Of a DNA stretch of 47,564 nt, positions 26,416 to 36,156 are shown in pieces. The position numbers and the translations under genes are program-made. Numbering within the stretch: the first letter of the stretch is position 1; each line of letters begins with the position of its first letter. The stretch is from an uncultured Lachnospiraceae bacterium. Its GTDB lineage: Bacteria; Bacillota; Clostridia; Lachnospirales; Lachnospiraceae. The notes under the pieces are model-generated. The model was not told the DNA's origin. It worked only from the letters and a program-made list of their open reading frames with translations, and ran no database searches. The stretch is taken from NCBI GenBank assembly GCA_947176065.1, contig CAMWPB010000037.1:1-47564 (forward strand). The letters run 5' to 3'.

Positions 26416-26509
26416 CATGGGAAGAACTTCTAATCACTCGCAGCAAAGGCTGCTTCGCGAAGAAGTTCTAAGTCTTACACAGGAGAATGCCGTTTTCAGG
26501 CATTCTCCG
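26416..26509. repeat. ~95-bp dispersed double-hairpin element, copy 1
   Basis: AGAACTTCT pairs with AGAAGTTCT (9 bp, about 26423-26469) around an inner GCAGC/GCTGC stem; a second hairpin GGAGAATGCC/GGCATTCTCC follows. About nine tenths of the bases match the element at 37917-38010. It sits between the convergent sirtuin and DUF3892 genes and may stop transcription, although no long T-tract is present. Confidence 0.8.
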
Positions 26510-26525
26510 TTATACTCTGGTATCC

Positions 26526-26831
26526 TCAACCCGACACGCTGGGGAGATTTCCCAGATTATTATTTTCCGAACCGTCGGGAATGGATTTCAGGTATTCGGT
26601 ATCGCCCCTGTGGGCTACGCCGACCCCCTTGATCTCACCGTCCTTTGCCATCTGAACCCCTTCTGCCTTGCTGACAGTGGTATGATCAGAGAGCTGGTAT
26701 CCGTCAATCCTTCCGTTCTCCCTGACAAGGCCCACAATTTCCTTCGCATCAGACTTTGGCACGGGAATCTCATCCAATGTATTTTTCGCCAAAGCCGCAG
26801 TCAATTCTGTTTCATTTGTTTTATTTTCCAT
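26526..26831 (-). CDS. DUF3892 domain-containing protein
   Basis: The 101-residue protein has an N-terminal low-complexity, charged ~20 residues and then the DUF3892 pattern: IVGLVRENGRIDGYQLSDHT, followed by KAEGVQMAKDGEIKGVGVAH and a C-terminal YLKSIPDGSENNNLGNLP, typical of this domain. DUF3892 proteins are small, cytoplasmic and uncharacterised. TTAAGGAGGTGA lies just before the ATG. It is convergent with the sirtuin gene and divergent from the strong promoter at 26937. Family recognition is from the sequence pattern; no function is claimed. Confidence 0.8.
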   Translation of the reverse strand: MENKTNETELTAALAKNTLDEIPVPKSDAKEIVGLVRENGRIDGYQLSDHTTVSKAEGVQMAKDGEIKGVGVAHRGDTEYLKSIPDGSENNNLGNLPSVSG

Positions 26832-26936
26832 AACAGATTCACCTCCTTAACTATAGTGTGAACGACCTGACAAGCAATCATGTGTTACAAATTTTATACC
26901 TTTTACCAGCAAAAGGATATTATCGTTTTTCCGTTC

Positions 26937-26965
26937 TTGACATTCCGTCCGCCCGTCCCTATAAT
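26937..26965 (+). promoter_or_regulatory. Perfect consensus sigma-A promoter, 290 bp before the Uma2 gene
   Basis: TTGACA, a 17-bp spacer and TATAAT match the vegetative consensus at every position. The next coding region begins at 27228, so the RNA has a ~255-base leader. That leader contains four stems: CGAAGCAG/CTGCTTCG (from ~27004), AAATCAG/CTGATTT (from ~27039), GCCGCC/GGCGGC (from 27073) and the 11-bp stem at 27102. Apart from these the 395-bp interval 26832-27227 shows no gene. Confidence 0.85.
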
Positions 26966-27101
26966 AAGTACAAAGCATATACTTTCTATTGACAACAAAT
27001 ATTCGAAGCAGTCTTATCTTCTGCTTCGGAATCGTATGAAATCAGTGGTTTTGGCTGATTTTCCAGTCTATAGCCGCCTCGGCGGCATTTCAGAATTTCT
27101 A

Positions 27102-27227
27102 TGCTTTTAAATCAACCAACACAATTTAAAAGCAGGAGATTCCAAACAGATGTGATGCCGGAAAAGCAACTGGCAAATGCCGGGACGTACATAGCCGGAT
27201 TTCTCCTGCCAGACAGGAGGAGAAACG
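27102..27227 (+). promoter_or_regulatory. Structured leader with alternative pairing of the ribosome-binding site
   Basis: A perfect 11-bp stem (TGCTTTTAAAT/ATTTAAAAGCA, 27102-27134) is followed by a long-range helix of GCAGGAGA-N-TCC (27132-27143) with GGATTTCTCCTGC (27197-27209). Inside it ATGT/ACAT and CCGG/CCGG pairs enclose an 18-base loop with GGCAAATGCC. The TTTCTCCTG strand can instead pair with CAGGAGGAGAAA (27214-27225), which holds the ribosome-binding site. This is the layout of a translational riboswitch, but I match it to no known class; part of it (GGCAAA... GGGACG) only loosely recalls c-di-GMP-I aptamers. Confidence 0.45.
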
Positions 27228-27827
27228 ATGGAAGTCAAAAAAACACAGGAATGGGAAGCCGCAGGGAGTGAGGAAAGGTTTATGACTATGAAAGGTGGAA
27301 AAGGATACACAATCGCGGATATCGAGGCACTGCCGGAGGGAGAACGGGCGGAGCTGATTGACGGTGAAATGTTTCGGATGGATACCCCGACCACTACACA
27401 CCAAGACATTCTCATAGAGCTTGCCTTTGAAATTAAATCATATATCAAAAAGAAGAAAGGCCTCTGCAAGGTACTGCCTTCACCCTACGGTGTGTATATC
27501 AAAAAGGACAGGCGTAATTTTGTGGAACCAGATATCTCTGTAATCTGTGATAAAGAAAAAATAGATGAAAAAGGCTGCCACGGCGCGCCCGATTGGGTGA
27601 TTGAAATCGTGTCGCCCTCCAGCATGAAGACGGACTATGAATGGAAGGTGAAGCTGTACCGCGAAGCGGGCGTGCGGGAATACTGGATCATAGATGCAAA
27701 GAAGGAAAGGGTTACCGTGTATGATTTCGAACACGGCAAGGAGGCTGCGGCGTATGCGTTTACGGACGGCATCAAAGCGGGTATTTTCGAAGAACTGTAC
27801 CTGAATCTTTCGGAAATGGATTTTTAA
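27228..27827 (+). CDS. Uma2-family putative restriction-endonuclease-like protein
   Basis: The 199-residue protein matches the Uma2 (DUF820) family, PD-(D/E)XK-fold proteins of unclear function. Diagnostic segments are LPEGERAELIDGEMFRM near residue 36, VEPDISVICDKEK, PDWVIEIVSPSSMKTDYEWK (with the E and the later K forming the putative nuclease core) and YREAGVREYWIIDAKKE. The start at 27228 has AGGAGGAG at the right distance; an internal ATG at 27282 is possible. The gene is preceded by a structured leader and followed 33 bp later by a DUF951 gene, likely on the same transcript. Confidence 0.88.
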   Translation: MEVKKTQEWEAAGSEERFMTMKGGKGYTIADIEALPEGERAELIDGEMFRMDTPTTTHQDILIELAFEIKSYIKKKKGLCKVLPSPYGVYIKKDRRNFVEPDISVICDKEKIDEKGCHGAPDWVIEIVSPSSMKTDYEWKVKLYREAGVREYWIIDAKKERVTVYDFEHGKEAAAYAFTDGIKAGIFEELYLNLSEMDF

Positions 27828-27860
27828 TCGGGCAAGACCATACAGAAATGGAGTATTAAT

Positions 27861-28040
27861 ATGGACATTCAAGTAGGAGATATTTTAAAAATGAAAAAGA
27901 AGCACCCCTGCGGTTCTGCGGAGTGGGAGGTGCTGCGAATTGGTGCGGACTTCCGCCTGAAATGCGCGGGCTGCGGGCACCAGATTATGATTCCGCGGGT
28001 GAAGGCGGAGAAGAACGTGCGGGGTGTGCAGCGCACATAA
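27861..28040 (+). CDS. DUF951 domain-containing small protein
   Basis: The 59-residue protein begins MDIQVGDILKMKKKHPCGS and has a zinc-ribbon-like cysteine set: the PCG near residue 17 and CAGCGH near residue 36. This matches the DUF951 family, small Firmicutes proteins with a predicted metal-binding or nucleic-acid-binding role. The start context (GGAGTATTAATATG) is acceptable. A strong terminator follows 5 bp after the stop, shared with the convergent giant gene. Confidence 0.88.
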   Translation: MDIQVGDILKMKKKHPCGSAEWEVLRIGADFRLKCAGCGHQIMIPRVKAEKNVRGVQRT

Positions 28041-28045
28041 ACGGT

Positions 28046-28086
28046 AAAAGACGTCCCTCCAGCATCATGCTTTTGGGACGTCTTTT
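28046..28086. terminator. Bidirectional intrinsic terminator
   Basis: AAAAGACGTCCC pairs with GGGACGTCTTTT across a 17-base loop. T-tracts on both strands serve the DUF951 gene (plus) and the 8-kb gene (minus). Confidence 0.9.
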
Positions 28087-28116
28087 GTGAAATAGTGCTA
28101 GTATATTACTGGTTAT

Positions 28117-31100
28117 TTAAGCTTCAGGTTCAGGCTCAGTTGTTTCTTCTGCTTTTACAGTAACCATTACGGCATTGCTTTCTTTTCCGTCTACGGTAAC
28201 TTTTACCGTGAGCTGTTTCGCATCGCCGCCTGTCTCATTTGCCCCCAGAGTTAAGGTAGCCTTTAAAGGATTATCCGTATCCTTTACAATCTTTGTATTC
28301 TCTGTATCACTGCCACCCGTTACACTCCAGTTTACCTTTTCTTTATCGATATCCGTCATCGTATTGCCATCAGAACCGGTTACTACAGCGGTAAACGTTA
28401 CTGTCTCACCTTTAGATGCCTCTTCTTTATCAGCAGTAACTGCTACAGACTTCACTGTAACCTCAGCGGGAGGATTCGGCGTCACTTCCTCTCCGGGTAT
28501 ATCCGTGGTTGCGCCTGTTGTCGTAACCGTAGAGGAAGAACCCACACCCTCTACCGCAATACCGGTCATGGCATCTTTCACTTCATACTTATAGCTAATC
28601 TCTGTGAGTGTACCTTCCGCTGTCTCATTGGCAAGAACAGATGCAGTGCCGGGTGTCGTTGCGGGCTCTCGTTTCTCATTAAATGCGGTAACTTTAACAA
28701 TATACTTATTTGCTTCTACGCTGTCAACCGCTGCCTGCAAAGCTGCCTGAAGTGCATATTTAGTCGTGGGAACTGCAACCTTTCCTCCCGGAACCTTTCC
28801 GCTTGCATCAGCAACCGCATAGTTTACGATTACTGCTCTGAGTGCGCCTGCGACCGTTTTCTCCGCTGCTTTTTCCGTCACAACGATTTCCACGTCGGCA
28901 GTTTTACCCTCAGCATCAGCCGCTTTTGTCACGTCTGTCAAGGTAACCTTGATCTTGTGGTCGCCTGCTACCGCAGTTTCACCTGATCCGCTGTCGCCAA
29001 ACTTATCCGCGTCAACCGCTGCCACAGCACTTACCTGAATGCCGGAAAGTGCGGGAATTTCGATTTTCTTAGCCGCTGCTTCTACTTCGCCTGCCGCTGC
29101 CGTTGCATTGTTATAATTCGCCTTTGTCACCGCGAAATTATTCAGTGCATCGCCGACCAGTTTTTCAATATCAGCCATGGTCGGAACCTTCTCGGTCTTA
29201 ACGGAGAAGGTAACCGTTGCCTTGGTGGTCGATGTAAAGGTCAGGTCAGCAGGTACTTTATATGCCTTGTTTCCGTCGAGCTTATCTCTGTCGAGAACAA
29301 AGGTGATCGTATCCTTCGCGCCGCCTGTGCCCTTTACAAAGGTAACGCTGTTTACAGCCTCGGCTGCCTTCTTGTCGTTGGCGTTTGTGATCTCTTCCGC
29401 ATTTGTCTTCGCGGCTGCCGTAACTGCCTCGTTAGACAGATTGTAAGTGAAATCTTTGCCCTCTGTCAGGACTACAGTCAGATCTACTTTGCTTCCGTTA
29501 ATGCTTGCAACAGGTGTGACAGAGCCTTTTGCGAAGCTGAGCTTCGATTTGGTATCATCCGCCGTCTTAGTCGTCACTTTTACTGTTACTTTTACACCAA
29601 ACGCTCTGATGTCCTCTGTATTAGTAACACCCGCATTCTTGGAACCTACCGGGATCACATAGAGGTCTACGTTGCCTGCTGTGGGTGTTCCGGTTGCCGT
29701 CAGGGTAACGATTCCGTTTTCCGCATCATCGCCTGTCGCCGATGCTGTCCAGCCTGCTGATGCGCCGGCGCCTGCCGCTACTTTGGCAATATTCACCGAA
29801 TCATTGCCCAGTTTAACGGTGGTCTTGGCAGATGCCTTGTCTGTTGCCACGATACTAATCGGAGTAGCCGTGTACTTGGGCAGAGCTTTGTCGCTTATCG
29901 TGACAGTGATCTTATCCTGCTTTGTGATAATGTTACCGCTCGCATTGCTGAACTGGTACTCAAGGTAACCTGTCAGGTCGTTCTTGCCAAGCGCTGCCAG
30001 TGCCGCAAGACCGTCTGCCGAGCGCTTCGCGTCCTTGATCTGCAGCATGCCGTCTTTAACCTCAAAGTAATCGTAGAACTGGTTCGCTTTACCGCTTACA
30101 TTTGCGGACACTACCTTGTTAAACTGTACCATACCCGCTACAGGAACAGGCTTCGCCTCGAGCTTCACGCCCATAGCCACGTTAGGGTTGATGGTGTACT
30201 TCGCTACTGCCTTAACCGTGCCGGTCTTGTTCACCTTGATCGAAAGCGTTGCCGCTTTGGTCTTCGGATAGAACATGCCGCCGATCATATTTCCGTATAC
30301 CACGGAGTATTTTGTGGTGCCTGCCGAGCTGCCGAAGATACCGTCTATTGTGAAGGTATTGTTGCTGTCGATCTCTTCGATTCCAGAATACGTACTATAG
30401 CTGTTGGCATTTTCGTTTGTCCATTTCTGAACATTGTAGCCGGAAACACGGGTCAGCTTTACTGCATCGTAACCATTGTTCTTTGCCATGGTGTACCGTA
30501 AGCTCTGTGTAATGAATTTGCCGCTTACACCATCCTTGGCAACATACAGCTTATCCTTGGTGGAAGCCTTCGGAGCTGCTGCCGTCTGCCAGTTGTTGTC
30601 CTTGAAGGTATAGATAATGCCCTTATCACCCTTTATGGTCTTATCGGTAATGGTAACGGTCACTGTATCCTTGTTAGGCGTAATGTAATAGCTGCCATAC
30701 GCGATAGCGTCCTTATCCGAAGTAACCTTACCGCCGGCTACCTTGACACTATAGTTGTATTTTACTGTTGTTGCAGATTCCTGCTCTTCACCGACTGCCG
30801 CCATCACCTTGAAGTTAATACTGTCATTTCCCTTGCCCATGTAGGTGTAGGAACGGTCGCCGGTCCGGTGGAATGCACTATGATCGTCGGATAAGTTCAA
30901 GTTACTAATATCGTAAGTAACTCTCTCAGGATAGTTAATCGTGTACTTCACACTGGACGCACTCTTCTTGCCGCCATCCTTGGTGACTGCCTTAACAGTG
31001 AGGTTTTTCTGATAGCCATCGGCCACAACGTATGCGCCGGACTCATCATTAGCAATATAAATCTTGCCCTTGTTCGGGGTCAGCGTTACGAGAGAAGGAT

Positions 31101-34100
31101 CGATCTCCTGTCCATTCTTGTCGGTCAGAGCTACCGTTACACCCTTTAAATCTCTGGTAGTGATTGTCTGAGGCAGTTCTTTGCCATTGTCGTCTACCAA
31201 CTTGACAGATCCGATCTCCAGTGCCTCGCCGTTAACGGTGATTGTAACATCTGTATATTCCGCGTTCTCAGCATAATCTGCCGCTTTTACGCGTACAGTA
31301 AAGGCATTATCATCAGGATCGCTGCCGATGATAAAGTCTTTCTTTATTGTGATCTTGTTATTCTTCACAACAACCTTGTCGGCATTCTTCGGATTGCCAA
31401 GATCCTCTGTGCGCAGCTCATAAGTAAACTTCTGAGTCTGTGCCTTACCTTTTTTAGCGTCGCTGCTGTCATATATTCCTGTGGCCTTCAGGGTGACAGA
31501 CACATCTTTCTTGACGCCCTTATTGTTTGCTACCATAGCAATCTGGCTCGGGTAGTCCACCAGAATTTCGTTGATGCCCTTCTGCACCGTGATCGGCACT
31601 TTCGCGGAAGCGCGATACATGCTGTAGTCGGTCACATTCTGCACAGTATCGGTCTGAGCCGTCGCATAGATGACCACATCGTAAGTGCCTGCTGTACGTT
31701 CGCCTGCACTCACCTTTACTTCCATGGTATCAAGATCAACGTCTGCAGCCGTTACCCCTACTGCACGGCTGCCGTCTTTATTGTATACCACAGCCTGAAT
31801 ATCATTGATATAACCGGCTTTCTTACTGAACTTCGGAACCGCTACAACGACATTTTGCTGACCGGAGTAGAATTTGGTCGTTTTCTTGGTCACGCCGAGT
31901 TTGTCTTCATAGTATGCCGGACGAGTCTTAAATTCCTTGGACATATTCGTCTCGGAAGCAAACTTCACACTGCCTGCCGCAAGAGCCGTACCTACACTGC
32001 CCTCCTGCGGATTGCCGGGTACAACCTCCGTACCGGCTTCAAGAGCCACAAGCCTTACCGTAAAGGTATAGGTGTTTTCTACGGCCTTATCTGCCGCGTC
32101 TGCATTTACTTTGAAGAGCTGTGATACGGGAGCGATTTTGCCTTTCGCGTCGTAGTTCTTTGCGTTCAGATAGTACACGCCATCCTTCTTCGTTGTGGAA
32201 GTGCTGCCCTCTTTCTGGGCTACCGTCACTTCGTAATACAGGTCGAACGCATTTGAAATGGTCTTAATGCCTGTATCTGCCGCAAGGTCAACCAGAATAT
32301 CATTAATACCCTGATTGTTGCTGTTTACGCTCTTTACTTTCAGCTTGGGTGTCTGACCCTCCACCTTGAATGTCAGAAGAGGGGTATCTTCCGCGCCCTT
32401 CGCAACAATGGTAATCTCACTAGTCGCTTTTTCTTCACCCTTCTTATCCAGTAAGGTGTTCACTACCAGATTACCGTTTGCGATCTCAGCTGTAGCAACC
32501 GTCGGGTCGCTGGACACAACTTCAAGCGCTTCCTTGTAATCCGCTACATTCAGTGTGTTTCTGCCCTCTTTCAGAGTGAGCGCATAGGTGGTAACACTGG
32601 TTGCGTCAAGTTTAATCGTAGCGTTGTTTTTAATGCCCTTTGCGGTCAGCGTCTTACCCGCTGCATCCTTAGCCGCAAGGGTGATGGTTCCTGCCAGAAC
32701 TTCGGTTTCTACCGTAATATTTCCGACATCATGGGTATCTATCGTGTAAAGTTTTACGGCAACGTCAGCGTCTGCAACAGTAATTACTGCCTGACCTGCC
32801 TTATTGCCAGTCTGATCTGCTACTTCGACAGTGGACTTGGCCGCATCGGTCTTCTCATACCTGGAAATTTCCGCAGCCGTATTATTGTCTGCACGCTGTA
32901 ACTGTACATGTACTTTATTGCCGATCTTAACCTCAACAGCATCCTTGCCTGCAAGGTTATCATAAATCGCAGCATTCTCCGGGTCTACATCATACATAAT
33001 CTTGTACGCAGCCGGATTCTGTACGTCGATCTCGACCGTGTTATTGGTGGTTTCGTCCAGTTTGGCAACGAAGCTGTACTTGTTGCTGCCATCCAGCTTA
33101 TCCGTCACGTCCGTGCCGCCTACTGCCAGGGTCTGACCGGATTCTACTTTCAGGATGACGGTGGAACCTGCCGGAACATCAGCGCTGGTAGTCAAAGACT
33201 GAAATCTCTCATCTTGAGATAATACCTTATATTCCAGTCTTTCAGAGTTTTTAGCCAGCTGAAGGGTAACCTGCTCGGCTTCTGCCGCGCCGATCACGAT
33301 TGTGTCAGCTTCTCCTCCTGCGTTAGTCAACTGGTTCGCTACTACCTTATAAGAATAAATCCATGACTGGCCGTCCTCGGACTTCACTCTCTTCTCCGCG
33401 GTACTTCTGACTGCGCCTGTCGCAAAGCTCGTATCGTTAAGGGCGTAGCCATAAGGTACGGTCAGATCAAACGCCAGCTCGGAAATTTCAGGCACCTTGA
33501 CTGTTGTGCCTTCCTTTACTTCCTTGGTCAGCGTGTAAACGCCGTTTTCATTCGGTGTGATACCTGCGGGAGCCGTCACGGTTAAGTTCACGTTCTCGCC
33601 TGTTTCAAACTTCACAAACTTATCTGCCGCCAGCGCATCTGCTTCCGTGCTGATGGTGATAGTCGCTGCCTTAGCGTCAGCGGAAAACTTCTTATAGGTG
33701 TAAACCTCAGACGAAGCTTCCAGTATATCTTCATCCGCTGTTCCGTATGCAACCTTCTTTACGGTATAACCGTCTTTGGCTGTCACCTTGAAGGTTACGG
33801 CTGCGGTGTCAGAAACCTTGAGGTAATGCGCCTTGCCTAAATCCAGAGCAGTATAGTTAGTGCCACCTGCCAGGTCAGCCTCTACTTTCTCAATGTTACC
33901 GCCTGCATCTACGAACTGAATGCCGTATGCCTTCTCAGCGTCAAAATCCGTGTATACCTGAATGGTGGTATCCGCATTGACTGCTTTCAGCGTATACTTG
34001 CCGTTCTCAGCTGCTTCAAGACCGGTCCATTTCTCGCTATCTGTGCTGGTCAAAACCTTTACAACCTTAAAGTTATTTGCATCCTTAGCCGCAAGCTCGA

Positions 34101-36156
34101 AGGAGAAGTCAGTGCCTTCCCAAACGCTCTGGTAAGAAACGCCATTCTCTGCTGTGATATCTTTTGCCGCGGTATCCGCTTCTGCTTTATCGTCAGCAGT
34201 TGCGCCGTTCTGATAAGCATCCGCCTTGATGGTAGCCAGATAATCGCCAGTGAGACCGTTAGCCATAACAACGGTTACGTCATAGCCACTCGCCTCTTTA
34301 ACTGCAACTGTGATCGCTTTAGCTGTAGCATTCTCATCTGCTGTAAAACGGAATGCCTTCTTAGCGGCGATATAGTGCAGGGGCGTTGACCCGAGCAAAA
34401 CACTCTCTATTTTCTCCAGTGCAAGCTCCTTCTGATCAGCGCCGGTCACCTTGATGAAATAGGTCTCGCCGTCATTCAGGGCATAAGTCACCTGCTCAGC
34501 GGCTCTTGTCTGCTCCGAATCATTTTCTGTACCTTCGTCGCCATCGGCATCATCCACCTTCGGAGCGACAGCCGAGCCGTTCGCATCCACAATCGTAACG
34601 GTTACATCTTTGCTTTCCGGAGCAGTCAGTGTGTAATCAACCGTGATCTGCTCGGTACCGATGGTGAGTGTTTCTCCAGCTGTGGTTGCGTCAAGGGCAT
34701 CCGTAGTCACTGCGTTGGCAGGAGTAATCACCATATCGGTACAATTTTCCGCCTTATGATCTTCGGTGCCTTTGTGGATATAAGTAACTTTATTGTGCAC
34801 TTCCGCAGTTACCTTAAAGATAACATTTGTCTTCGCCTCAACCTTCCAGCCGTCTGCGGTAACGAGTGCCGGCTTGTAGCTTGAGCCATTATCAATGCTG
34901 TATTCTACCTTGGCAATCTTTGCGTCAGCAGCTTTCTTGATTGTGATTACATTGGTCTCCTCAAGCTCTACTGTCACAATATTATTTGCGGAATCAGCAA
35001 CAGGTTTTGCCACAGTAACTGTATATGTGGTTTCACCGGTCTCGTCATCCACCTCAGCTTTTACAGGAGTCGTGCTGTTTTCCTCGCCGAAATAAACAGC
35101 TTTGACGGTTCTCGCCTTAGACTCCTTGTCAAGTGCAGTAAATTTAAAGGAGATTTCATCCTCAGCGAAAGCCTCGATCTTACCTGTCGCCGGAACATCT
35201 GTGTATGCGCCGAACGCCCCGTCTTCACCCTTTACACTGTACTTAGCGGTGAAATCTGTGCCGAACTCTACATCCTTACCGGCTACGGTAACAGTGGCCG
35301 CTGCCTTTTTGAGCAAATATTCAGCGGTAACAGAATAGGAACCGTCCTCCGCCGGTGACAGGTCTGCCAATGCAACCGTAAATTCAGCCGTCGTATTTTC
35401 TGCAGTCAGAGACTTTGCATCTCCATTTACGGTCACGTCAACGGGATCTGCATTTGCCTCCAGAGTAGCCTGAACCTTAACGGAGCCGTCCTTCTTAACC
35501 TTGACCGTATTCTCGCTGCCATACTCTTCGGCAGTGCTCTCCTTAATTTTCCATGTTACGTTATTCTCATCATCAGGAGCCGTCACGGTGTAGGTCTTGT
35601 CAACAACGTTGACTGTGATTTCTACATTAGCGGTTATGGCATCGTCTCCCGATCCATTGGTGATGGTATATGTTCCATCTGCTTCGGATACTGTCAATGT
35701 CGTCTCGCCAGCTTTTGCAGTAACCGCATTAGTCTCTGCGAGTACGTATTCCCCTACCGCAGTTACCGTGAAGGTGATGTCTTTCCCGTCCTGGATAGTA
35801 TTGTCAGAACCCAGACATTCGTTCGTGAACGCAACTGTAGCGGCAGACGAAGCTTCAGTATCACCCTTCATAATCTTATATGAAACGGTAAATGCGCCCG
35901 TAGTCTCAGCCTCCATAACGCCCGCGCCGGGAGCCGTGGTAGTCTCCTCCCCAGCCTCGTCCTCTGCGTCAGCCGGAACCTCGTTTTCGACAGGAGCCGT
36001 CACGTCAGGATCTTCTTCCACATCGTCCGCGGGATCAATAACGGGTGTATCGTTATCGCCTGGGGTTTCGTCGGACGCAGCTCCTTCCTCCGGATTTGTC
36101 TCGCCCTCTGTGGTGTCAGAATTGTCGGGATTTTCCTCCCCATCTGCATCCACCAC
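28117..36156 (-). CDS. Giant Ig-like repeat surface-type protein, 2,679 aa, apparently 5'-truncated
   Basis: The product is an acidic, threonine- and lysine-rich beta-repeat protein. Residues 1-~80 are a low-complexity acidic linker (DPADDVEEDPDVTAPVENE). The rest looks like more than twenty Ig-like/Big-type domains (for example EVVSSDPTVATAEIANGNL and the final VAVTADKEEASKGETVTFTA). It ends EETTEPEPEA with no LPxTG, SLH or cell-wall-binding module seen. The frame opens at GTG-GTG straight after an in-frame TAA; no ribosome-binding site and no signal peptide are present, though VVDADGEENPDN resembles what normally follows a signal-peptidase site. Upstream sequence is abruptly AT-rich. It may be a decapitated gene, a silent cassette or misassembled at the 5' end. 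The 3' end and terminator are intact. Confidence 0.8.
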   Translation of the reverse strand: MVDADGEENPDNSDTTEGETNPEEGAASDETPGDNDTPVIDPADDVEEDPDVTAPVENEVPADAEDEAGEETTTAPGAGVMEAETTGAFTVSYKIMKGDTEASSAATVAFTNECLGSDNTIQDGKDITFTVTAVGEYVLAETNAVTAKAGETTLTVSEADGTYTITNGSGDDAITANVEITVNVVDKTYTVTAPDDENNVTWKIKESTAEEYGSENTVKVKKDGSVKVQATLEANADPVDVTVNGDAKSLTAENTTAEFTVALADLSPAEDGSYSVTAEYLLKKAAATVTVAGKDVEFGTDFTAKYSVKGEDGAFGAYTDVPATGKIEAFAEDEISFKFTALDKESKARTVKAVYFGEENSTTPVKAEVDDETGETTYTVTVAKPVADSANNIVTVELEETNVITIKKAADAKIAKVEYSIDNGSSYKPALVTADGWKVEAKTNVIFKVTAEVHNKVTYIHKGTEDHKAENCTDMVITPANAVTTDALDATTAGETLTIGTEQITVDYTLTAPESKDVTVTIVDANGSAVAPKVDDADGDEGTENDSEQTRAAEQVTYALNDGETYFIKVTGADQKELALEKIESVLLGSTPLHYIAAKKAFRFTADENATAKAITVAVKEASGYDVTVVMANGLTGDYLATIKADAYQNGATADDKAEADTAAKDITAENGVSYQSVWEGTDFSFELAAKDANNFKVVKVLTSTDSEKWTGLEAAENGKYTLKAVNADTTIQVYTDFDAEKAYGIQFVDAGGNIEKVEADLAGGTNYTALDLGKAHYLKVSDTAAVTFKVTAKDGYTVKKVAYGTADEDILEASSEVYTYKKFSADAKAATITISTEADALAADKFVKFETGENVNLTVTAPAGITPNENGVYTLTKEVKEGTTVKVPEISELAFDLTVPYGYALNDTSFATGAVRSTAEKRVKSEDGQSWIYSYKVVANQLTNAGGEADTIVIGAAEAEQVTLQLAKNSERLEYKVLSQDERFQSLTTSADVPAGSTVILKVESGQTLAVGGTDVTDKLDGSNKYSFVAKLDETTNNTVEIDVQNPAAYKIMYDVDPENAAIYDNLAGKDAVEVKIGNKVHVQLQRADNNTAAEISRYEKTDAAKSTVEVADQTGNKAGQAVITVADADVAVKLYTIDTHDVGNITVETEVLAGTITLAAKDAAGKTLTAKGIKNNATIKLDATSVTTYALTLKEGRNTLNVADYKEALEVVSSDPTVATAEIANGNLVVNTLLDKKGEEKATSEITIVAKGAEDTPLLTFKVEGQTPKLKVKSVNSNNQGINDILVDLAADTGIKTISNAFDLYYEVTVAQKEGSTSTTKKDGVYYLNAKNYDAKGKIAPVSQLFKVNADAADKAVENTYTFTVRLVALEAGTEVVPGNPQEGSVGTALAAGSVKFASETNMSKEFKTRPAYYEDKLGVTKKTTKFYSGQQNVVVAVPKFSKKAGYINDIQAVVYNKDGSRAVGVTAADVDLDTMEVKVSAGERTAGTYDVVIYATAQTDTVQNVTDYSMYRASAKVPITVQKGINEILVDYPSQIAMVANNKGVKKDVSVTLKATGIYDSSDAKKGKAQTQKFTYELRTEDLGNPKNADKVVVKNNKITIKKDFIIGSDPDDNAFTVRVKAADYAENAEYTDVTITVNGEALEIGSVKLVDDNGKELPQTITTRDLKGVTVALTDKNGQEIDPSLVTLTPNKGKIYIANDESGAYVVADGYQKNLTVKAVTKDGGKKSASSVKYTINYPERVTYDISNLNLSDDHSAFHRTGDRSYTYMGKGNDSINFKVMAAVGEEQESATTVKYNYSVKVAGGKVTSDKDAIAYGSYYITPNKDTVTVTITDKTIKGDKGIIYTFKDNNWQTAAAPKASTKDKLYVAKDGVSGKFITQSLRYTMAKNNGYDAVKLTRVSGYNVQKWTNENANSYSTYSGIEEIDSNNTFTIDGIFGSSAGTTKYSVVYGNMIGGMFYPKTKAATLSIKVNKTGTVKAVAKYTINPNVAMGVKLEAKPVPVAGMVQFNKVVSANVSGKANQFYDYFEVKDGMLQIKDAKRSADGLAALAALGKNDLTGYLEYQFSNASGNIITKQDKITVTISDKALPKYTATPISIVATDKASAKTTVKLGNDSVNIAKVAAGAGASAGWTASATGDDAENGIVTLTATGTPTAGNVDLYVIPVGSKNAGVTNTEDIRAFGVKVTVKVTTKTADDTKSKLSFAKGSVTPVASINGSKVDLTVVLTEGKDFTYNLSNEAVTAAAKTNAEEITNANDKKAAEAVNSVTFVKGTGGAKDTITFVLDRDKLDGNKAYKVPADLTFTSTTKATVTFSVKTEKVPTMADIEKLVGDALNNFAVTKANYNNATAAAGEVEAAAKKIEIPALSGIQVSAVAAVDADKFGDSGSGETAVAGDHKIKVTLTDVTKAADAEGKTADVEIVVTEKAAEKTVAGALRAVIVNYAVADASGKVPGGKVAVPTTKYALQAALQAAVDSVEANKYIVKVTAFNEKREPATTPGTASVLANETAEGTLTEISYKYEVKDAMTGIAVEGVGSSSTVTTTGATTDIPGEEVTPNPPAEVTVKSVAVTADKEEASKGETVTFTAVVTGSDGNTMTDIDKEKVNWSVTGGSDTENTKIVKDTDNPLKATLTLGANETGGDAKQLTVKVTVDGKESNAVMVTVKAEETTEPEPEA

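Noticed and set aside
26880..27110. 76-codon plus-strand frame
   Set aside because: It spans the perfect promoter at 26937 and several RNA stems, so it is unlikely to be translated.
27132..27209. c-di-GMP-I (GEMM) riboswitch
   Set aside because: GGCAAA and GGGACG-like segments are present, but the hairpin normally between them is missing and the second helix and tetraloop receptor cannot be drawn, so I keep it as an unassigned leader.
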